NCBI RefSeq assembly: GCF_037975245.1
Contig: NC_092582.1
Span: forward strand, 11,510,001-11,574,000
Source of the DNA: Apostichopus japonicus
Taxonomy: Eukaryota; Echinodermata; Holothuroidea; Aspidochirotida; Stichopodidae
Length of the DNA: 64,000 nucleotides
Reading direction: 5' to 3'
A program made the position numbers and the translations under genes. How positions within the stretch are numbered: position 1 is the stretch's first letter; every line of letters begins with the position of its first letter. The notes beneath the pieces are model-generated. The model did not search any database. It was not told where the DNA came from and saw only the letters and a program-made list of their open reading frames with translations. Below are positions 43,270-57,200 of the stretch, in pieces.

Positions 43270-44625
43270 CTCATTTCTAGTTTATATATTGCAGGTTTTA
43301 CAGGTTTTCCATCATCCACCAGCCACATGCCACCAGCCAACAGCCAACAGCCTTTTTGCCACAAGCGAAAGAGTAATACAGAGTGTGTGTTTGTATTGCA
43401 ATGTTGTTATTATATATTTTTATGCAGATTTGTTAAAGAAATGCCTTATTGTTCATTCTAGTTTATATTTTATAGATGTTCAAGACCTCCCAGCCACCAA
43501 CTAACAAATACCACAACCTTACACCAGCTACCAGTTTCCAGCTACCTTCCCCAGCCTTTTGCCACAAGCAAAAGAGTAAAGTATGTGTGATTGTTTATTA
43601 ATGAGTTTACTATATATTTTTATGCCGATTTGAAGAGTATGTTAAATTAAATAAAATATGGCAAACTTTGTTTAAGGAATGCCTGATTGTTCTTTTCTAG
43701 TTTATATTTTATAGATGTTCCAGATGTCCGCAGCTACCAACTAACAAATACCACCAGCTTCCACCAGCCACCGACTACCTGCCCTAGCCTTTTGCCATGA
43801 GTACAAAAAAAGAGAGTAAAGTATGTGTATTTGTTTAGCAATGGGTTTACTATATATTTTTATGCCGATTTGAAGAGTGTGTTAAATATAATAAAATATG
43901 ACATACTTTGTTAAAAGGAATGCCTGATTGTTCTTTTCTAGTTTATATTTTATAGATGGTCCAGACGTTCCCAGCCACCAACTATCAAATGCCACCACAA
44001 ACCACCTTCCACCAGCTACCAGCTACCCCCAGCCTTTTGCCACGAGCAAAAGAGTAAAGTATGTGTGTTGGTATTGCAATGATTTTACTTTATATTTTTA
44101 TGCCGATTTCAAGAGTGTTTTAAATAAAATAAAATATGAAATGCTTTGTTAAAGGAATGCCTGGTTTTTCTTTCCTAGTTTATATTTTATAGAGGTTCCA
44201 GACGTCCCCAGCCACAAACTAACAAATACCACCAGTCTCCACCAGCTTCAAGCTACCTTCCCCAGTCTTTTGGCACGAGGACAAGAGTATAGTATGTGTG
44301 TTTGTATTGCATGAGTTTATTATATGTTTTATCCGATTTGATGATTATTTAAATAAAATATCGCGTTTATATTTTATAGATAATCCAGAGTTCCCGAGCC
44401 ACCAACCACTAAATACTACAATCAACAAGCTCCAACTTCCACCGACCACCAGCCACTAGTCACTAGCCTTTTGCCACGAGCGAAAGAGTAGTAAAGTATG
44501 TGTGTTTGTATTGCAATAATTTTACTATATAACGATTTGATAAGGATTTGAAGATTGTTTATGGAAAATAAAATATGGCACCATCCACCAACCACTAGTC
44601 ACCAGCCTTTTTCCATGAGCAAAAC
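43270..44625 (+). repeat. Tandem array of ~200-240-bp exon-like modules, about seven copies
   Basis: Each module has a T-rich acceptor-like lead (CTTTTCTAG, then TTTATATTTTATAG). It continues with a CCACC/CCAGC-rich segment of about 90-110 bases, then 'agccttttgccac[ag]ag', GAGTAAAGTATGTG and an AT-rich spacer with AATAAAATATG. The CCTTTTGCC landmark occurs near 43350, 43555, 43787, 44031, 44268, 44465 and 44603. Copies diverge by substitutions and small indels, and the last is truncated. Frames are open only in part of the modules. Confidence 0.88.
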
Positions 44626-44929
44626 AATAGTCAGTAATTAGAACGTTTCAATCTAAATGGGATACAAATTGGGTTTTAGTCAAGGGGTTTCATGATTTTC
44701 ACCACATGTTGTGTATCGCATATTTTTAATTTTGTGCATGGTAAGTTAATCAAAGTAATTGGTTATTTAACTGTTTTTGGTTTGAAAACATAGATGTCAA
44801 GTGCTAAATCGCCTTTAGTTTACTAAGTATGCTCAGATCTAAATTTACTTTACAGTATAATAATTCGTTCCTTAATTCAGAAAATGGATATGGTACTAGA
44901 TATTTTTACCGTTTTATCATTTAACCAGT

Positions 44930-47447
44930 TCTTTAATTCATCATCTCACCATTTCAATCATTTTGTCATTTTATCAATTTAAAATTTCATCATTTTTATC
45001 ATTCTTATAATTTTTATATTTTTTATCATTTTATCATTTTATCATTTTATAATTTTTATAATTTTATAATTTTATAATTTTATCATTTTATCATTTTATC
45101 ATCTTATCATTTTATCATTTTATCATTTTATCATTTTATCATTTTATCATTTTATCATTTTGTCATTTTGTCATTTTGTCATTTTGTCATTTTGTCATTT
45201 TGTCATTTTGTCAATTTGTCATTTTGAAATTTTATCATTTTATCATCATGTCATTTTATCATTTTATCATTTAATCATTTAATCATATTATCATTTAATC
45301 ATTTAATCATTTAATCATTTAATCATTTAATCATTTAATCATTTCATCATTTTATCATTTTATCATTTTATCATTTTATCATTTTATCATTTTATCATTT
45401 TATCATTTTATCATTTTATCATTTTATCATTTTATCATTTTATCATTTTATCATTTTATCATTTTATCATTTTATCATTTTATCATTTTATCATTTTATC
45501 ATTTTATCATTTTATCATTTTATCATTTTATCATTTTATCATTTTATCATTTTATCATTTTATCATTTTATCATTTGATCATTTTATCACTTTATCATGT
45601 TATCATTTAATCATTTAATCATGTTATCATTTAATCATTTAATCATTTAATCATTTAATCATTTTATCATTTTATCATTTTATCATTTTATCATTTTATC
45701 ATTTTATCATTTTATCATTTTATCATCTTATCATTTTATCATTTTATCATTTTATCATTTTATCATTTTGTCATTTTGTCATTTTGTCATTTTGTCATTT
45801 TGTCATTTTGTCATTTTGTCATTTTGTCATTTTGTCAATTTGTCATTTTGAAATTTTATCATTTTATCATCATGTCATTTTATCATTTTATCATTTTATC
45901 ATTTTCTCATTTTATCATTTTATCATTTTATCATTTTATCATTTTATCATTTTATCATTTTATCATTTTATCATTTTATCATTTTATCATTTTATCATTT
46001 TATCATTTTATCATTTTATCATTTAATCATGTTATCATTTAATCATTTAATCATTTAATCATTTAACCATTTAATCATTTAATCATTTTATCATTTTATC
46101 ATTTTATCATTTTATCATTTTATCATTTTATCATTTTATCATTTTATCATTTTATCATTTTATCATTTTATCATTTTATCATTTTATCATTTTATCATTT
46201 TATCATTTTATCATTTTATCATTTTATCATTTTATCATTTTATCATTTTATCATTTTATCATTTTATCATTTTATCATTTTATCATTTTATGATTTTATC
46301 ATTTTATCATTTTATCATTTTATCATTTTATCATTTTATCATTTTATCATTTTATCATTTTATCATTTTATCATTTTATCATTTTATCATTTTATCATTT
46401 TATCATTTTATCATTTTATCATTTTATCATTTTATCATTTTATCATTTTATCATTTTATCATTTTATCATTTTATCATTTTATCATTTTATCATTTTATC
46501 ATTTTATCATTTTATCATTTTATCATTTTATCATTTTATCATTTTATCATTTTATCATTTTATGATTTTATGATTTTATGATTTTATCATTTTATCATTT
46601 TATGATTTTATCATTTTATCATTTTATCATTTTATCATTTTATCATTTTATCATTTTATCATTTTATCATTTTATCATTTTATCATTTTATGATTTTATC
46701 ATTTTATGATTTTATGATTCTATCATTTTATCATTCTATCATTTTATCATTTTATCATTCTATCATTCTATCATTTTATCATTCTATCATTCTATCATTT
46801 TATCATTTTATCATTTTATCATTTTATCTTTTTATCATTTTATCATTTTATCATTTTATCATTTTATCATTTTATCATTTTATCATTTTATCATTTTATC
46901 ATTTTATCATTTTATCATTTTATCATTTTATCATTTTATCATTTTATCATTTTATCATTTTATCATTTTATCATTTTATCATTTTATCATTTTATCATTT
47001 TATCATTTTATCATTTTATCATTTTATCATTTTATCATTTTATCATTTTATCATTTTATCATTTTATCATTTTATCATTTTATCATTTTATCATTTTATC
47101 ATTTTATCATTTTATCATTTTATCATTTTATCATTTTATCATTTTATCATTTTATCATTTTATCATTTTATCATTTTATCATTTTATCATTTTATCATTT
47201 TATCATTTTATCATTTTATCATTTTATCATTTTATCATTTTATCATTTTATCATTTTATCACTTTATCACTTTATCACTTTATCACTTTATCACTTTATC
47301 ACTTTATCACTTTATCACTTTATCACTTTATCACTTTATCACTTTATCACTTTATCACTTTATCACTTTATCACTTTATCACTTTATCACTTTATCACTT
47401 TATCACTTTATCACTTTATCATTTTATCATTTTATCATTTTATCATT
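44930..47447 (+). repeat. 8-bp satellite, ATTTTATC family, ~315 copies in variant blocks
   Basis: A nearly unbroken octamer register. Variants come in runs: ATTTTGTC (45158-45225 and 45766-45843), ATTTAATC (about 45268-45345, 45600-45660 and 46021-46085), ATTTTATG/ATTCTATC (46562-46800), ACTTTATC (47258-47418), and otherwise ATTTTATC. Frames such as 46690-47478 translate to a repeating FYHFIILS peptide because 24 nt give 8 codons without a stop. They are not genes. Confidence 0.98.
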
Positions 47448-47690
47448 TGTAAGTATTGTAAGCATCATATACTCTTAATTTAGTTTAACTATTCGTTACT
47501 ATTGTAAGCCAAAGATATTCATAAGTTAGTTTAACTATTCGTAGGTATTTTAAGCCACAGATACTCTTAATTTAGTTGAATTACTTATAAGTAATGTAAG
47601 CCACAGGTATACATAAGTAAGTTTAACTATACGTAAGTGTTCTAAGTCACAGATATTTATAAGTAAGTTAAACTATATGTAAGTCCATCC
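47448..47690. repeat. Five-monomer block of the 46-bp satellite
   Basis: Five tandem copies of a 46-bp monomer, each with core TAAGCCA[CA]AGATAT, then TTTAGTTTAACTATT-like sequence and a GTAAGTATT-like end. This is the first occurrence of the A-E order that recurs through the rest of the window. Confidence 0.95.
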
Positions 47691-48470
47691 CGCCGTCTCA
47701 CCATCCCACCATCCCACAATCTCACCATCTCACCATCTCACCATCTCACCACCTCACTACCACACAACCTGAACACCTCACCACCTCACCATCTCATCAT
47801 CTCACCATCTCACCTGAACACCATCTCACCATCTCACCATCTCCCCATCTCACCATCTCACCACTTAACCACCTCACCACCTCGCCTCATCACCTCCTCA
47901 CCACCTCACTACCTCACCACCTAAGCACCTCACCACAAAACCACCTCAACACCTCACCATTTCACCATCTCACCGTCTCACCGTCTCACCCTCTCACCGT
48001 CTCACCGTCTCACCACCTTACCACCTCACCATCTCACCATCTCCCCACCTCACCACCTCACCGCCACACCGCCACTCCACCTCACCACCTCCCCATCTCA
48101 CCACTTCACCACCTCACCACCTCACCTCCTCACCACCTCACTACCTCACCACCTAAGCACCTCACCACAAAACCACCTCAACACTTCACCATTTCACCAT
48201 CTCACCGTCTCACCCTCTCACCGTCTCACCGTCTCACCGTCTCACCACCTTACCACCTCACCATCTCACCATCTCCCCCACCTCACCACCTCACCGCCTC
48301 ACCGCCACACCGCCACACCGCCACTCCACATCACCACCTCACCACCTCATCACCTCATCACTCCACCCTTTTAATATTTTACCATTTAATCATTTGATCA
48401 TCTCACCATTTTACCATTCTACCATTTTATCATTTTACCCTTTAATTATTTTACCCTTTTGTTATAAGCC
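47691..48470. repeat. C-rich 8-bp satellite block (ATCTCACC / ACCTCACC)
   Basis: The octamer register continues with C-rich variants ATCTCACC, ACCTCACC, ATCCCACC and GTCTCACC and ends in ATTTTACC/ATTTAATC copies. An internal duplication of about 265 bp is visible: 'cacctaagcacctcaccaca' occurs near 47910 and 48150, each followed by the GTCTCACC run. Confidence 0.95.
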
Positions 48471-49180
48471 TTTATTGTAAGCCACATATATTCAAAATTT
48501 AGTGTAACTATTCGTTACTATTGTAAGCCACAGATATTTCATAAGTTAGTGTTACTATTCGTAGGTATTTTAAGCCACAGACACTCTTAATTTAGTTCAA
48601 TTACTTATAAGTAATGTAAGCCACAGATATACATAAGTAAGTTTAACTATACGTAAGTGTTCTAAGCCACAGATATTTATAATTAAGTTAAAATATTTGT
48701 AAGTCCATGCCACCATGCCACCATGCCACCATGCCACCATGCCACCATCTCACCATCTCACCATCTCACCACCTCACCACCTCACCTCCTCATCACTTCA
48801 CCACCTCATTACCTCACCACCTAAGCACCTCACCACAAAACCATCTCACCATCTCACCATCTCCCCATCTCACCATCTCACCACTTCACCTCCTCACCAC
48901 CTCACTACCTCACCACCTAAGCACCTCACCACAAAACCACCTCAACACCTCACCATCTCACCATCTCACCACCTAAGCACCTTACCACCTCACCACCTCA
49001 CCAACCTCACCATCTCACCATCTCACCACCTCACCACCTCACTGCCTCACCGCCTCACCGCCTCACCGCCACACCACCACACCACTTCACCACTCCATCC
49101 TTTTAATATTTTACCATTTAATCATTTGATCATCTCACCATTTTACCATTTTATCATTTTACACTTTTACCCTTTTGTTA
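48471..49180. repeat. 46-bp monomers followed by a C-rich octamer block
   Basis: 46-bp monomers (48471-48705), then ATGCCACC x5, ATCTCACC/ACCTCACC octamers and a closing ATTTTACC/ATTTAATC segment. The frames here are translations of the octamers. Confidence 0.93.
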
Positions 49181-50108
49181 TAAGCCTTTATTGTAAGCCA
49201 CAGATATTCAAAATTTAGACCAACTATTCGTTACTATGGCAAGCCACAGATATTCATAAGTTAGTTTTACTGTTCGTAGGTATTTAATGCCATAGATACT
49301 CTTAATTTAATTGAATTACTTATAAGTAATGTAAGCCACAGATATACATAAGTAAGTTTAACTATACGTAAGTGTTTTAAGCCACAGATATTTATAAGTA
49401 AGTTAAACTATTTGTAAGTATTGTAAGCATCATATATTCTTAATTTAGTTTAACTATTCGTTACTATTGTAAGCTAGAGATATTTCAAAAGTTAGTTTTA
49501 CTATTCGTAGGTATTTTAAGCCACAGACACTCTTAATTTAGTTTAATTACTTGTAAGTAATGTAAGCGATAGATATACATAAGTAAGTTTAACTATACGT
49601 TAGTGTTCTAAGCCACAGATATTTATAAGTAAGTTAAACTATTTGTAAGTATTATAAGCATCATATATTCTTAATTTAGTTTAACTATTCGTTACTATTG
49701 TAAGCTAGAGATATTTCAAAAGTTAGTTTTACTATTCGTAGGTATTTTAAGCCACAGACACTCTTAATTTAGTTTAATTACTTGAAAGTAATGTAAGCGA
49801 TAGATATACATAAGTAAGTTTAACTATACGTTAGTGTTCTAAGCCACAGATATTTATAAGTAAGTTAAACTATTTGTAAGTATTATAAGCATCATATATT
49901 CTTAATTTAGTTTAACTATTCGTTACTATTGTAAGCTACAGATATTTCAAAAGTTAGTTTTATTATTCGTAGGTATTTTAAGCCACAGACACTCTTAATT
50001 TAGTTTAATTACTTATAAGTAATGTAAGCCACAGATATACATAAGTTTTACTCTACGTAAGTGTTCTAAGCCACAGATATTTATAATTAAGTTGAAATAT
50101 TTGTAAGT
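49181..50108. repeat. Uninterrupted higher-order repeat of the 46-bp satellite (231-bp period)
   Basis: About twenty 46-bp monomers without octamer DNA. The marker 'aagcatcatatattcttaat' recurs near 49426, 49657 and 49888, a 231-bp period, so five monomer types (A-E) form the higher-order unit. Adjacent units are nearly identical while monomers within a unit differ, as in classical higher-order satellites. Confidence 0.95.
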
Positions 50109-53100
50109 CCATCCCACCATCCCACCATGCCACCATACCATCATCCCACCATCTCACAATCTCACCATCTCACCATCTCACAGCCTCACCATCTCACCAT
50201 CTCCCCATCTCACCATCTCACCACCTCACCTCCTCACCACCTCACCACCTCAACACCTCACCATCTCACCTCCTCATCAACTCATCACCTCATCACTCCA
50301 CCCTTTTAACATTTTACCATTTAATCATTTGATCATCTCACCATTTTACCATTTTATCATTTGATCATAATTAAGTTGAATTACTTATAAGTAATGTAAG
50401 CCACAGATATTCATAAGTAAGTTGAACTATTTTTAAGTCCATCCCACAATCCCACCATCCCACCGTCCCACCATCCCACCATCCCACCATCTTACCATCT
50501 CACCACCTCACCACCACACCACATCACGACCTCAACACCTCACCATCTCACCACCTCCTCATCACCTCATCACTCCACCCTTTTAATATTTTACCATTTA
50601 ATCATTTGATCATCTCACCATTTTACCATTTTATCATTTACCCATTTATTATTTTACCCTTTTGTTATAAGCCTTTATTGTAAGCCACAGATATTCATAA
50701 TTTAGTTTAACTATTCGTTACTATTGTAAGCCACAGATATTCATAAGTAAGTTTTAGTATACGTAAGTGTTCTAAGCCACAGATATTTATATGTAAGTTA
50801 AACTATTTGTAAGTCCATGGCACCATGCCACCATCTCACCATCTTAATTTAGTTGAAGTAATGTAAGCCACAGATATACATAAGTAAGTTTTAGTATACG
50901 TAAGTGTTCTAAGCCACAGATATTTATATGTAAGTTAAACTATTTGTAAGTCCATGGCACCATGCCACCATCTCACCATCTCACGATCTCACCATCTCCC
51001 CTTCTCACCATCTCACCACCTCAACACCTCACCATCTCACCACCTCCTCATCACCTCATCACCTCATCACTCCACCCTTTTAATATTTTACCATTTAATC
51101 ATTTAATCATCTCACCATTTTACCATTTTATCATTTTACCCATTGATTATTTTACCCTTTTGTTATAAGCCTTTATTGTAAGCCACAGATATTCATAATT
51201 TAGTTTAACTATTCGTTACTATTGTAAGCCACAGATATTCATAAGTAAGTTGAACTATTAGTAGGTATTTTAAGCCACAGATACTCTTAATTTAGTTGAA
51301 TTACTTATAAGTAATGTAAGCCACAGATATACATAAGTAAGTTTTAGTATACGTAAGTGTTCTAAGCCACAGATATTTATATGTAAGTTAAACTATTTGT
51401 TAGTCCATGGCACCTCGCCACCATCTCACCATCTCACGATCTCACCATCTCCCCTTCTCACCACCTCACCACCTCACCACCTCAACACCTCACCACCTAT
51501 TCATCACCTCATCACCTCATCACTCCACCCTTTTAATATTTTACCATTTAATCATTTAATCATCTCACCATTTTACCATTTTATCATTTTACCCTTTTAT
51601 TATTTTACCCTTTTGTTATAAGCCTTTATTGTAAGCCACAGATATTCATAATTTAGTTTAACTATTCGTTACTATTGTAAGCCACAGATATTCATAAGTA
51701 AGTTGAACTATTAGTAGGTATTTTAAGCCACAGATACTCTTAATTTAGTTGAATTACTTATAAGTAATGTAAGCTACAGATATACATAAGTAAGTTTTAG
51801 TATACGTAAGTGTTCTAAGCCACAGATATTTATAAGTAAGTTAAACTATTTGTAAGTCCATGCCACCATGCCACCATCTCACCATCTCACGATCTCACCA
51901 TCTCCCCTTCTCACCATCTCACCACCTCACCACCTCAACACCTCACCATCTCACCACCTCCTCATCACCTCATCACTCCACCCTTTTAATATTTTACCAT
52001 TTAATCATCTCACCATTTTACCATTTTATCATTTTACCCATTGATTATTTTACCCTTTTGTTATAAGCCTTTATTGTAAGCCACAGATATTCATAATTTA
52101 GTTTAACTATTCGTTACTATTGTAAGCCACAGATATTCATAAGTAAGTTGAACTATTAGTAGGTATTTTAAGCCACAGATACTCTTAATTTAGTTGAATT
52201 ACTTATAAGTAATGTAAGCTACAGATATACATAAGTAAGTTTTAGTATACGTAAGTGTTCTAAGCCACAGATATTTATAAGTAAGTTAAACTATTTGTAA
52301 GTCCATGCCACCATGCCACCATCTCACCATCTCACGATCTCACCATCTCCCCTTCTCACCATCTCACCACCTCACCACCTCACCACCTCAACACCTCACC
52401 ATCTCACCACCTCCTCATCACCTCATCACTCCACCCTTTTAATATTTTACCATTTAATCATCTCACCATTTTACCATTTTATCATTTTACCCATTGATTA
52501 TTTTACCCTTTTGTTATAAGCCTTTATTGTAAGCCACAGATATTCATAATTTAGTTTAACTATTCGTTACTATTGTAAGCCACAGATATTCATAAGTAAG
52601 TTGAACTATTAGTAGGTATTTTAAGCCACAGATACTCTTAATTTAGTTGAATTACTTATAAGTAATGTAAGCTACAGATATACATAAGTAAGTTTTAGTA
52701 TACGTAAGTGTTCTAAGCCACAGATATTTATAAGTAAGTTAAACTATTTGTAAGTCCATGCCACCATGCCGTCATCTCACCATCTCACCATCTCCCCATC
52801 TCACCATCTCACCACCTCACCACCTCACCTCCTCTCCACCTCACCACCTCACCACCTCACCATCTCACCACCTCAACACCTCACCATCTCACCACTTCCT
52901 CATCACCTCATCACCTCATCACTCCACCCTTTTAATATTTTACCATTTAATCATTTGATCATCTCACCATTTTACCATTTTTCATTTTACCCTTTTATTA
53001 TTTTACCCTTTTGTTATAAGCCTTTATTGTAAGCCACAGATATTCATAATTTAGTTTAACTATTCGTTACTATGGTAAGCCACAGATATTCATAAGTACG

Positions 53101-53160
53101 TTGAACTATTAGTTGGTATTTTAAGCCACAGATATTCATTATTAAGCTTTATTACTCGTA
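50109..53160. repeat. Composite satellite units (46-bp pentamer + octamer block), first cluster
   Basis: Octamer blocks beginning ...GTAAGTCCAT[GC][GC]CACC start near 50108, 50437, 50811, 50948, 51401, 51855, 52303 and 52753. They alternate with A-E monomers, giving units of about 450 bp from 50948 on. The block at 50811 is only ~30 bp long and joins directly into a D-like monomer, a truncated unit. Blocks end with 'ttttgttataagcctttatt' before monomer A. Confidence 0.95.
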
Positions 53161-53490
53161 ATGTAAGTAATGTAAGCCACAGATATACATAAGTAAGTTT
53201 AAATTTACGTCAGTGTTCTAAGCCACAGGTATTCATAATTAAGTTTAATTACTTATAAGTATTGTAAGCCAAAGATATTCATAAGTAAGTTTAACTATTC
53301 GTTACTATTGTAAGCCACATATATTCATAAGTAATTCAGATATATTCATAAGTATATTCATAAGTAAGCCACGTATATTCATAAGTAACTTAACTATATT
53401 ACCATCAAGCCAGATATATTCATAAGTAAGTAACAAATATTCATAAGTAGGCCACGTATATTCATAATTAAGTCTACTATATTAGCATAT
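53161..53490. repeat. Rearranged 46-bp monomers
   Basis: Monomers with deletions and partial copies, in which 'cagatatattcataagta' and 'cacgtatattcataa' fragments recur at irregular spacing. The regular A-E order is lost. Confidence 0.85.
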
Positions 53491-54270
53491 TAGCATTAAA
53501 GCATTTTACCATTTAACCATTTTATCATTTTACCATATTATCATTTTACTATTTTACCATTTTACCATTTTACCGTTTTACCATTTTACCATTTTACCCT
53601 TTTTCGCTTTACCATGTTACCATGTTACCATTTTACCGTTTTACCGTTTTACCGTTTTACCACTTTACCATTTTACCATTTTACCTTTTTACAATTTTAC
53701 AATTTTACAATTTTACAATTTTACCATTTTACCATTTTACCATTTTACCATTTTACCATTTTACCATTTTACCATTTTACCATTTTAACATTTCACCATT
53801 TTACCATTTTACCATTTTACCATTTTACCATTTTACCATTTTACCATTTTACCATTTTACCATTTTACCATTTTACCATTTTACCATTTAACCATTTTAC
53901 CATTTTACCATTTTACCATTTTACCATTTTACCATTTTACCATTTTACCATTTTATTATTTTATTATTTTATTATTTTATTATTTTATTATTTTATTATT
54001 TTATTATTTTACCATTTTACCATTTTACCATTTTACCATTTTACCATTTTACCATTTTACCATTTTACCATTTTAACATTTTACCATTTTACCATTTTAC
54101 CATTTTACCATTTTACCATTTTACCATTTTACCATTTTACCATTTTACCATTTTACCATTTTACCATTTTACCATTTTACAATTTTACAATTTTACCATT
54201 TTACCATTTTACCACTTTACCACTTTACCATTTTACCACTTTACCACTTTACCACTTTACCATTTTACCA
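53491..54270 (+). repeat. 8-bp satellite, ATTTTACC type
   Basis: About 95 octamers, mostly ATTTTACC, with a run of ATTTTATT (about 53950-54008), ATTTTACA copies and ACTTTACC near the end. The 219-codon frame across it is a repeat translation. Confidence 0.98.
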
Positions 54271-57200
54271 TAAGTAAGTTTAACTATTCGTAGGTATTTT
54301 AAGCCACAGATATTCATAAATAAATTTAATAACTCGTAATATAAGTAATGTAAGCCACAGATATACATAAGTAAGTTTAACTTTACGTCAGTGTTCTAAG
54401 CCACAGATATTCATAAGTAAGTTGAACTATTTGTAAGTATTGTAAGCCAAATATATTCATAATAAAGTTGAACTATTTGTTAGCATTGTAAGCCACAGAT
54501 ATTCATAAGTTAGTTTTACTATTCGTAGGTATTTTAAGCCACAGATACTCATAATTTAGTTGAATTACTTATAAGTAATGTAAGCCACAGATATACATAA
54601 GTAAGTTTTAGTATACGTAAGTGTTCTAAGCCACAGATATTTATATGTAAGTTAAACTATTTGTAAGTCCATGGCACCATGCCACCATCTCACCATCTCA
54701 CGATCTCACCATCTCCCCTTCTCACCATCTCACCACCTCAACACCTCACCATCTCACCACCTCCTCATCACCTCATGACTCCACCCTTTTAATATTTTAC
54801 CATTTAATCATGTTATCATCTCACCATTTTATCATTTACCCATTTATTATTTTACCCTTTTGTTTTAAGCCTTTATTGTAAGCCACAGATATTCATAATT
54901 TAGTTTAACTATTCGTTACTATTGTAAGCCACAGATATTCATAAGTAAGTTGAACTATTAGTAGGTATTTTAAGCCACAGATACTCTTAATTTAGTTGAA
55001 TTACTTATAAGTAATGTAAGCTACAGATATACATAAGTAAGTTTTAGTATACGTAAGTGTTCTAAGCCACAGATATTTATAAGTAAGTTAAACTATTTGT
55101 AAGTCCATGCCACCATGCCACCATCTCACCATCTCACGATCTCACCATCTCCCCTTCTCACCATCTCACCACCTCACCACGTCAACACCTCACCATCTCA
55201 CCATCTCACCACCTCCTCATCACCTCATCACTCCACCCTTTTAATATTTTACCATTTAATCATCTCACCATTTTACCATTTTATCATTTTACCCATTGAT
55301 TATTTTACCCTTTTGTTATAAGCCTTTATTGTAAGCCACAGATATTCATAATTTAGTTTAACTATTCGTTACTATTGTAAGCCACAGATATTCATAAGTA
55401 AGTTGAACTATTAGTAGGTATTTTAAGCCACAGATACTCTTAATTTAGTTGAATTACTTATAAGTAATGTAAGCCACAGATATACATAAGTAAGTTTTAG
55501 TATACGTAAGTGTTCTAAGCCACAGATATTTATATGTAAGTTAAACTATTTGTAAGTCCATGGCACCATGCCACCATGCCACCATCTCACCATCTCACGA
55601 TCTCACCATCTCCCCTTCTCACCATCTCACCACCTCAACACCTCACCATCTCACCACCTCCTCATCACCTCATCACTCCACCCTTTTAATATTTTACCAT
55701 TTAATCATTTAATCATCTCACCATTTTACCATTTTATCATTTTACCCATTGATTATTTTACCCTTTTGTTATAAGCCTTTATTGTAAGCCACAGATATTC
55801 ATAATTTAGTTTAACTATTCGTTACTATTGTAAGCCACAGATATTCATAAGTAAGTTGAACTATTAGTAGGTATTTTAAGCCACAGATACTCTTAATTTA
55901 GTTTAATTACTTATAAGTAATGTAAGCCACAGATATACATAAGTAAGTTTTAGTATACGTAAGTGTTCTAAGCCACAGATATTTATATGTAAGTTAAACT
56001 ATTTGTAAGTCCATGGCACCATGCCACCATCTCACGATCTCACCATCTCCCCTTCTCACCATCTCACGACCTCAACACCTCACCATCTCACCACCTCCTC
56101 ATCACCTCATGACTCCACCCTTTTAATATTTTACCATTTAATCATTTGATCATCTCACCATTTTACCATTTTATCATTTACCCATTTATTATTTTACCCT
56201 TTTGTTATAAGCCTTTATTGTAAGCCACAGATATTCATAATTTAGTTTAACTATTCGTTACTATTGTAAGCCACAGATATTCATAAGTAAGTTGAACTAT
56301 TAGTAGGTATTTTAGGCCACAGATACTCTTAATTTAGTTGAATTACTTATAAGTAATGTAAGCCACAGATATACATAAGTAAGTTTTAGTATACGTAAGT
56401 GTTCTAAGCCACAGATATTTATATGTAAGTTAAACTATTTGTAAGTCCATGGCACCATGCCACCATCTCACCATCTCACGATCTCACCATCTAACCTTCT
56501 CACCATCTCACGACCTCAACACCTCACCATCTCACCACCTCACCACCTCACAACCTCACCATCTCACCACCTCACCATCTCACCACTTCCTCATCACCTC
56601 ATCACCTCATCACTCCACCCTTTTAATATTTTACCATTTAATCATTTGATCATCTCACCATTTTACCATTTTTCATTTTACCCTTTTATTATTTTACCCT
56701 TTTGTTATAAGCCTTTATTGTAAGCCACAGATATTCATAATTTAGTTTAACTATTCGTTACTATGGTAAGCCACAGATATTCATAAGTAAGTTGAACTAT
56801 TAGTAGGTATTTTAAGCCACAGATATTCATAAATAAATTTAATAACTCGTAATATAAGTAATGTAAGCCACAGATATACATAAGTAAGTTTTAGTATACG
56901 TAAGTGTTCTAAGCCACAGATATTTATAAGTAAGTTAAACTATTTGTAAGTCCATGCCACCATGCCACCATGCCACCATCTCACCATCTCACCATCTCCC
57001 CATCTCACCACCTCACCACCTCACCACCTCACCTCCTCTCCACCTCACCACCTCACCATCTCACCACCTCAACACCTCACCATCTCACCACCTCCTCATC
57101 ACCTCATCACCTCATCACTCCACCCTTTTAATATTTTACCATTTAATCATTTAATCATCTCATAAGTAAGTTGAACTATTAGTAGGTATTTTAAGCCACA

